Shown piece by piece: positions 57,632-64,000 of a stretch of 64,000 nucleotides of DNA; the stretch's first letter is position 1; each line of letters starts with the position of its first letter. The position numbers were made by a program, and so were the translations under genes. The notes below the pieces were generated by a model that saw only the letters and a program-made list of their open reading frames with translations, made no database searches and was not told where the DNA came from. Source of the DNA: Bog-756 sp963778165 (GTDB lineage: Bacteria > Actinomycetota > Acidimicrobiia > Acidimicrobiales > RAAP-2). The stretch lies in NCBI GenBank assembly GCA_963778165.1, contig CAVZTE010000004.1, positions 186,001 to 250,000 of the forward strand, written 5' to 3'.

Positions 57632-60107
57632 TCAGGTCACCTTGAAGATCGAAGAAGGCGTCACATCTCCGGACCACCCAATGAGGGTGATCCGCCCGGT
57701 CTTAGCGCTAAGCGGCAGCTTGACGACCAACGTGGAGGTCGTCTTCGACACGATGGAGGCCCGGACGCCGCCGATGAGTCGACCACCGGCACGAGTGCCG
57801 TCAATGAAGACCGAGCTCACCTGGGAGAGATTGCTGCCAGTGATAGTCACCTTGGATCCGGGGGCACCGGTCCTCGGCGAAATGGCCTTCACCGTCTCCT
57901 TCTGTGGTCCGGCCACCAGCTTGATGGACTCATTCACCGGCAGGATCACCGTCGTCTTCACTCGTCGGCCGCTGACGACCACCGACTTGACACAAGGAGC
58001 CACCGCTTTCGTGGCGCACTTCTTGAGGAGGATGTCCCGACCCAAAACCGGTGCCGAGCTTGCGCGCTCGACCGCTCCCGAGAGAACGGGCGGCGGGTCC
58101 GCCTGCAAGTGAGGTGACATCCTCACACACCGTCGTCGTATCCGAATTCACTCCGTAGAAGGTGTTTACGAGGCCTACGGAGAGCGAGGCACCGTTGGCG
58201 TTTTCAGCGTCGACTTCGTTCACCTCTGCATTGGCCTGCGCGTAGCTCATGGCGTCAGGACAACTGCCCGCCGTGCTGGAGGTGGCAGGCACCCCCTCAA
58301 CTACGGAGCCGGAGTAGGTGCACGGGTTGCAGTCGGAGCTCACCGTCGATGACACAGTGGTGGATCCGTACTGGACAGCCGGGATCGGGCAGGAGCTAGA
58401 GGCGCAGGAGACGTCGACGGGGGGCGTCGAAGCCGAGTAGGTGAACTGGTCAGCCGGCGTGGCGGCACTGGAGCCGAGGATCACTCCGTATCCCGTGGAG
58501 CTCAGGGTCACGATGACATTGTCGGCGCCTGTCGACTGGGGCGGCAGGGTGGCCGAGAGCGACAAGACATCGTCCACGATGTTGTTGCTGTTGACCGTGA
58601 CGTTGGTGGCAGCCACCCCCCCGACATCCACGTTGATCTCCGTACCCTCTGCAGTCTGATAGGGGACGTAGGCCGAGACGGTGATGGTGACCCGGGTGGG
58701 CCCGTCAGTGGACCCGATGTCGGGGGAGACGGCAGTGATCGACGGATACCACTCCTGCTGTGTTGGTTGAGCATCCAGTGCCTGAATGGCTGCCCTGGCC
58801 TGGGAGTTCCCGTTGGCGCTGGCCGTCTGTCCGGTGAACACACCTGTGGTCGACGTCCCCGCGGAGCTGGTTTCGGTGACCGACACCTCCGGCGTGGCGT
58901 AGGGGTTGGCGTACGTGTGGCTCACCGTGGGCGTCGTGGTGGTCTCGGTGGTCCCGTCGCCGAAGTCCCAGGCGTACGAGGCGATGGTCCCGTAGGCCAC
59001 GGTCGAGGCCGAGGCGTCAAAGGTGATGGTTCCGAAGCTGTCGTATTCGCCGTGGATATGGGCTATGGGTGCCTGGTCGGGGGTGATGGCGATGGCCACC
59101 GGATTGGCCCCCTCACTCCCCAGTGAGATGGGGGTGCCGGGGGTGCCCGAGCTCAGATCCACCGGGACGACGGTGCCGCTGGTCGGGTCGGTCACGAATG
59201 CACTCGAGCCGTCAGGGGTGATGGCCACGCCCTCGGCCGAACTGGTACCCAGTGCGATCGGCGTCCCGGGAGTATCGGTGCCGGTGTCGATGGGGAGGAG
59301 GGCCCCCTTGTTGGTGGTGAAGGGGCTGTAGGCGACGTAGGCGGTGGAGCCATCGGGGGTGATGGCGATTCCCTCCGGATCGTTGAGGGCAGAGACGGTG
59401 GTCCCGGAATCGGTAGCCGGGGTGAACACGTTCACGCCATTGTCCTGGGGGTTGGTGCCGAACACCGTGGCTCCATTCGGGGTGATGGCTGACGCGAAGC
59501 CCCCTGGTCCTTCAGGCGTAATGGAATCAGTGGCGAGATCGATCTCGATGCCGGAACCGAACGCCAGGCCGACATAGGCGGTGGAGCCGTCAGAGGTGAT
59601 GGTGATGGAGGTCGGAGCCGCGCCCACAGAAATCGGCGTTCCTGCCGTGTCGGTCACCAGGTTGATCGGGGTGATCGTGTGGGCGTTGTAATTGCCCACA
59701 TAAGCGGTCTGGCCACTGGGAGTGATGGCGATGGCGTCGGGCCCGGAGCCAACGGGTATGGCCGTTCCCGCTCGGTTCGTCGAGAGGTCGATGGGCGTGA
59801 CGAAGCCCGGAGCGGTGTTGGTGGTTCCCTCGTCCGTGACGTAGGCAGTGGCGGCATTTGGGGTGATGGCGATGGCCGAAGGGCCGCTCCCCGCGGTGAT
59901 CGGAGTGCCCACCGCATCGGTGGCTGTATTGACCGGGATCACCGCATCGGTGGCGTAGCTCACCACATAAGCGGTCCAGGCCGACGGGCTGGCGGCGGCA
60001 GCCGGCGATGCCGCCAGCGTTCCACCGGCCGCCGAGGCAGCCACCGCTCCGCCGAGGACCAGGGATCCGGCCAATAAGACCCGGAGAGACGTTCGGAATC
60101 CACCCAT
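57632..60107 (-). pseudogene. secreted YVTN-propeller/PKD/IPT protein, frameshifted near the 3' end
   Basis: From ATG 60107: signal peptide (LRVLLAGSLVLGGAVAASAAG), about seven YVTN-type blades (PSAIAITPNAATAYVTDEG type) to residue 330, a PKD domain (SYAWDFGDGTTET, VSHTYANP), and an IPT/TIG domain (ITAVSPDIGSTDGPTRVTI). A Cys-containing segment (SCASSSCPIP, SDCNPCTYS) follows. The frame holds to about DTTTVCEDVTSLAGG; by 58030 the sense is in another frame: APVLGRDILLKKCATKAVAP and a last IPT-like domain (GAPGSKVTITGSNLSQVSSV), ending at 57632. One extra base within about 58030-58100 fits. Corrected length about 824 residues. It lies 79 nt downstream of the BTAD regulator gene on the same strand. 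Confidence 0.78.
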
Positions 60108-60186
60108 GGATCAGCACCTTTGGCTCTTTGGGTGCCGTCGGCACCCCTCTCCGGCATTGTCCGCCCCGGGGCGCGTCACCTGCGCG

Positions 60187-63100
60187 TCAGGAGGGGGTGA
60201 TGGTGGCCTCGAGTTCGTCAATCTGGGGTATCCAACGCCGGAAGCCGAAGCGCCGGCAGAGGTCGGAGGCCTCCGCCAGCCAGGTTCGGGCTTCCAGGTC
60301 CAGCTCGTTCCCTCCGCGGTGTCGGGCCTGACTCAGGGCGAGGAGCGTGGTCGCCCGGTGATACGTCCAGCCAAAAGCGGTGGCGGTGCCCAGGGCCGCC
60401 CGCAGATGGCCTTCTGCTTCCTCGTGGCGGCCGAGCAATGAGCTCAGCTTTCCCACGTAGGCGGCCACCGGCCCCTGGCTGGTGAGGCCGCTGAAGGCCA
60501 CCTCGGCGGCGAAGGGCTCGATGACCGGAAGGAGGAGGGCGGCGGCCTCCGTGTCCTCCAGCTCGATGGCCAAAACGGCACAGCCGATCACCTGGGTCAT
60601 CCAGAGGTTGTCGGCCGGAAAGTCGGCGAACCTGCTGGCGATACCGCGTTGGAGGAACTGGTGCGCCGTGTCCTGGCGGCCCACGACGGCACAGATGATG
60701 GCATAGGCCAGCTCGAAAGGTGCGACGTCGGGGTTCTCACCGGCCGCCCGCTCGACGATGGGAAAGAGATCCCCATACCTTCCGGCAAAGGTGCCGATGA
60801 CGAAGTACTGGCCGGCGAACAGGGTGAAGGCATCGGGAGACCCGATGCCGGTCCCGAGCTCCAGGTTGGCCGAGGCCATGGCCTCAGCCTCATCCAGCCG
60901 CCCGGCCATTGTGGCGTCGAACGTGTCGTAGAGCCCGGCAATCCACCGGAGCCGCGGCTCCCCTACTGATCGAGCGGTGGAGCGGATCCGGGACAGGCTG
61001 TGGGCGGCCACAGCCGCGTCCCCCGACTCGACGGCCACGTTGTAGGCCACCATGCGCACGGCGAATTCGAGTCGGGGGTCTCCCGAGGCCGCCGCCGAGG
61101 TGAGTGCCCGGGCCACGACGGCGTTGCGCATCGGTGCGCTCCCCGGCGCCCAGATCGCCGAGACGGCCGCCGGTGCCACGTGGGCGAGCAACGCCGGGTC
61201 TGATACCGACTCGGCGAGGGCCAGGGCCTGATACGCCGTAGCGGTCCGGCGGGCCGCCTGCGGTGTGTAGACGAGGCACTGGGAGAGCAGGGCGAGCAGG
61301 CGTGCATACGTCGACGTTTCGGCCGGATCGGCGGCCGCCACCGCCGCCTCCACCACCGCCAGGTACTCGGGTGCCCCGGCGTCCGTTCGCATGAAGCCGC
61401 GGTCGGCGGCCAGGGCAGCCCGTATGAGCGCCGGGTTGTTGCCGCAGCTCAGCGCCAGGTCGGCAGCCTGAGCCAGGGTGTCGAGAGCGGCCGAATCGCC
61501 GGCAATGTGCTGGGCCTCACCCAGCCGAACGAGCAGGTCGGCCTGCTCGGCATGCGGACGCCCGAGCTCGAGTGCAGCCTCGTAGGCGCTCCGGTAGTGC
61601 CGGGCCGCCTCTGTCGGTGAGAGGGACCTGAGGGCGTCGTCGCCGGCAAGCGTCGACCAATGGATGGCCTCGGATCCCATACCTGCCAACGTGCTGTGCC
61701 TGGCGAGTTGCACCACAACGTCGGGACTCAATTCGTCAGCGGCTTTGGCAAGGAGGCGCGCCGCATGCTCGTGCAACCGGGCCCGGCTCGAGGTGCCGAT
61801 CTCGCCATACAGCGCATTGGCGATAAGCGCGTGGGCGAACCGAAGGACCCGGCGGAGGGGGGACACGTTGACCAGGACACCGCCAGCTACCGCGGTGTCG
61901 ATGGCATTGCGTACCTGGACCTCGGGGAAGTTGACCATTTCGATGAGAAGGTCCTCTTGGAACTCGGGTCCGAGGACCGAGGCCGTGGCCAACACCTCGG
62001 CGGCTTGGCCACCAAGAGCGTGGACGCGGCTCCACAACACCTCACGGAGGCTGGGCGGGATTGTCCGGCTATCGGTCGGACCGCCAGACTCGCCCCAGTG
62101 CCGGATCACCTCGGTGGCGTAGAGCGGGTTGCCGGCCGTCTCCTGGAGCACCTTGGCTGTGATCTCGCTCCCGAGTGGTGTCAGGAGCCGACGGGAGGAG
62201 ATCCGCCACCAGAGCCCTGATTTCGGCGTCGCCGAACACAGGGAGTGGAAGGCGTCGCGCTCGGCCCCGCTCCAGCTCGGCGAGCGCGCCGCGGAGCTGA
62301 TCGGACGAGTGCTCACCCGGCTCACGCCTGCTGGTGACCAAGAGAACCGGCGCACCGACAAGTGATCGCGCCAGGTGGCGAAGGAGCGAGAGGGCGGTGG
62401 ACTCCGTCCAATGGAGGTCGTCAAGCATGAGCACCAGCCCTCCGCAAGCCGCGATGCGCCTGAACAGGTCGGCGACTGCTTCGAAGGTGAGGAACTGCTC
62501 GGTGGCTTCGTCCGATTCAGTCGGCGGGGGAGCGGTCGGTACCCGAACGCCAAGCCGAGGGCAGAGCCTGGTCAGCTCGCCCCCGCATCGGGCCACGTGC
62601 TCACTCAACAAGTCGATGTCAGCGTGATCGATGCAGGCGCCGAGGATGGTCCGGAAGGGCTCGAGGGATAACCCGGTCTCGTCCGAGGCGCCATAGAGGA
62701 CGGTGATCCCCATTGCCTCGGCGGACCGCGCCAGCTCCGCCAGCATCATCGTCTTTCCCATGCCTGCTTCGCCCGTGACGAATACGCAGCGCAAACCCGT
62801 CGTGGCGATCAACGCCAACTCGGCAAGCAGCGCCTGTCGCTCGGCCGATCGACCCAGGAAGCGATCGTTGCGGGAGAGCGATCCCGGGAGCGGGAAACGG
62901 CCCGCGTCACGAGGCTGGTGCGTGTCGGTCACCGAGCTGACCCCGTCCCACCCGGTGGCAACCCTCCGCTCGATCCGCACGACCTCCGGTGACGGCACGG
63001 TGCCGAGCTCCTCGGCGAGGACCGAGTGATAGTTCTGGAACGCCCGGAGCGCGTCGGCCTGCCGACCGGCGAGGGCCAACGCACGGATCAGGAGACCCCG

Positions 63101-63637
63101 TGATCGGTCCCGGTAGGGGTAACGGGCAATCTGGCTTTCGAGCAGCGCTATGGCCTCCGCCTGGCGCTGAGCGGAAATGAGCTCATCGGCCAGGTCGTCA
63201 GCGGCCGCGCCGTGGATCTCGGTCAAACGGGCAATTTCGCCGCGGGCCCACTCTTCTCCCTCGAACTCCTCGAGGACCGCTCCTCCCCAGAGACCCACGG
63301 CGTGCTCAAGGGCTGAGGTGGGGTCGGCCGCACTTGCCGCTCCGGCCACTTCGTCGCAGAACAACAGGGCATCGACCGGACAGGTGAGCGCGTACCCTGT
63401 GCTCGAGGTGGCCAGGGCGTCCGGGCCGAGCGCAGAACGCAGCCGCGACACCGATCTCCGTAGTGCCCCCGGAGAGATGTTGAGCACATCGGCGAGCCGC
63501 TCTGTGCGAAGGGGCTGCGGCGCATGTATCGCCAGTAACCCGAGGAGTCTTCGTTGGCTGGCGCTCGGCACCTCGACGATCCCACCGTCCAGAGCGACCG
63601 CTCGTACGTTGCCGAGCACACAAACGAGCTTGACCAC
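60187..63637 (-). pseudogene. BTAD/SARP-type ATPase transcriptional regulator, frameshifted
   Basis: Reconstructed length about 1,149 residues. From ATG 63637: winged-helix DNA-binding domain (VPSASQRRLLGLLAIHAPQP, LNISPGALRRSVSRLRSALG), bacterial transcriptional activator domain (SALEHAVGLWGGAVLEEFEG, YPYRDRSRGLLIRALALAGR), and an AAA/NB-ARC-type ATPase with Walker A VTGEAGMGKTMM and Walker B LVLMLDDLHW. Around 62185-62195 the sense moves from the frame reading EIRALVADLL to that reading LLTPLGSEITAKVLQETAGN, needing removal of one base. A TPR-like helical C-terminal half to 60187 follows, with no LuxR HTH at the end. Such large regulators respond to ligands bound by the helical part. Possible target: the neighbouring YVTN protein (inference). 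Confidence 0.8.
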
Positions 63638-64000
63638 AGTCCGGTCAGCCTCCCATGGCGCCTGTCCCTAGGTCGATTCCCCCGGATTCGACGTCGTCCC
63701 CGATCGATGATCTACCAGCTCAACCTGCTATTTGTCCGCTATTGGGCCCGAGTCCTGACCACCGTTGGTGGAAGCGGTGGTATGGGCAGCGGTAAGCGGA
63801 GACTTCGAGGAACCCCCTCGATCAGGTCTGCACTCCTCGGGCCGAGTGTCAAGCCTGGGTACGCCTTGCGGCCGTGCTCGGGAACCATGTCAGGAGCCGC
63901 CTCCAAGATGTCTGGCACCGAAAGCTTGGTGGAGGCGCGCATCCAAGCCCCTGATTCCAGCTGCCTTCAGTCAGTCCTTGGCACGGAAGGTCAGATCACC
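63638..64000. other. non-coding right end of the window
   Basis: No confident gene. A 67-codon minus-strand frame (63739-63942) without ribosome site or family signal is open but unsupported. The region should include the promoter of the BTAD regulator. Confidence 0.4.

Noticed and set aside
60130..60146. Hairpin GGGTGCC-GTC-GGCACCC between the BTAD regulator and YVTN genes as terminator
   Set aside because: The stem is only 7 bp with no T tract; it may be chance in a GC-rich gap.
63739..63942. 67-codon minus-strand frame near the right end
   Set aside because: No ribosome site or recognisable family; could be a remnant but cannot be supported.

Overview
The window is a high-GC chromosomal segment of an actinobacterium. 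Supporting signs are a mycobacterial-type LexA box (GAAC-N4-GTTC) at recA, a DUF222/HNH protein, an F420-type luciferase-like oxidoreductase, an actinobacterial DUF664/DinB protein, coproheme decarboxylase HemQ, a BTAD-type regulator and many leaderless genes. The abundance of IPT/TIG, YVTN and GYWLVASDGG-repeat secreted proteins and the G1 peptidase make class Acidimicrobiia my best guess, but that placement is inference.

Layout. 1-9.8 kb is mostly housekeeping: the end of a citrate synthase, a SnoaL-like/F420-oxidoreductase pair, a Tat-exported dimethylformamidase-like protein, recA under an SOS box, a DUF3048 protein, and the overlapping rimO-pgsA-cinA operon. After tRNA-Ser(GCU) at 9.95 kb comes an accessory block (10-22 kb). 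It has two paralogous LuxR-type regulators with non-phosphorylatable receiver domains around a lipoprotein gene, an SDR enzyme, and a 7.2-kb gene for a secreted IPT/TIG protein. That gene holds a near-identical 513-bp tandem array and is broken by two indels whose lengths sum to a multiple of three. 22-31.5 kb holds a divergent GntR/NHL-protein pair sharing one palindrome, a G1 endopeptidase, signal peptidase I, a zinc alcohol dehydrogenase, a DinB-like protein, an SGNH hydrolase, a YcaQ-like protein, a class I glutamine amidotransferase and two small coiled-coil proteins.

31.7-42.2 kb is an unusual extended phosphate-uptake operon on the minus strand: surface protein A - pstC - pstA - pstS - giant PstS-like protein - surface protein B - catalytically dead sortase - pstB. 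The genes are packed with 1-4 nt overlaps or gaps, and one good promoter lies upstream. I regard this as the most interesting system in the window. It is followed by CIRCE-controlled groEL with no groES beside it.

44.5-55.4 kb carries hemQ, larE, a NIL-domain protein, a methyltransferase (frameshifted), an autoregulated ArsR/SRPBCC pair, a small cysteine-rich protein, a NUDIX protein, two GNATs (one frameshifted), an FKBP lipoprotein, an HNH protein, larC-larB and pheA. larB, larC and larE together make the nickel-pincer cofactor, but no larA-type enzyme is present here.

After tRNA-Ser(UGA) at 55.4 kb a second accessory block begins. It has two 29-bp direct repeats, a perfect hairpin, two secreted low-complexity proteins (one with 41-residue repeats), a YVTN/PKD/IPT secreted protein and a BTAD-ATPase regulator, the last two frameshifted. 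In all, five genes need a 1-nt frame correction, always in the direction of one extra base, plus one 17-bp duplication. This could be gene decay or assembly error, and it limits how far those entries can be trusted.
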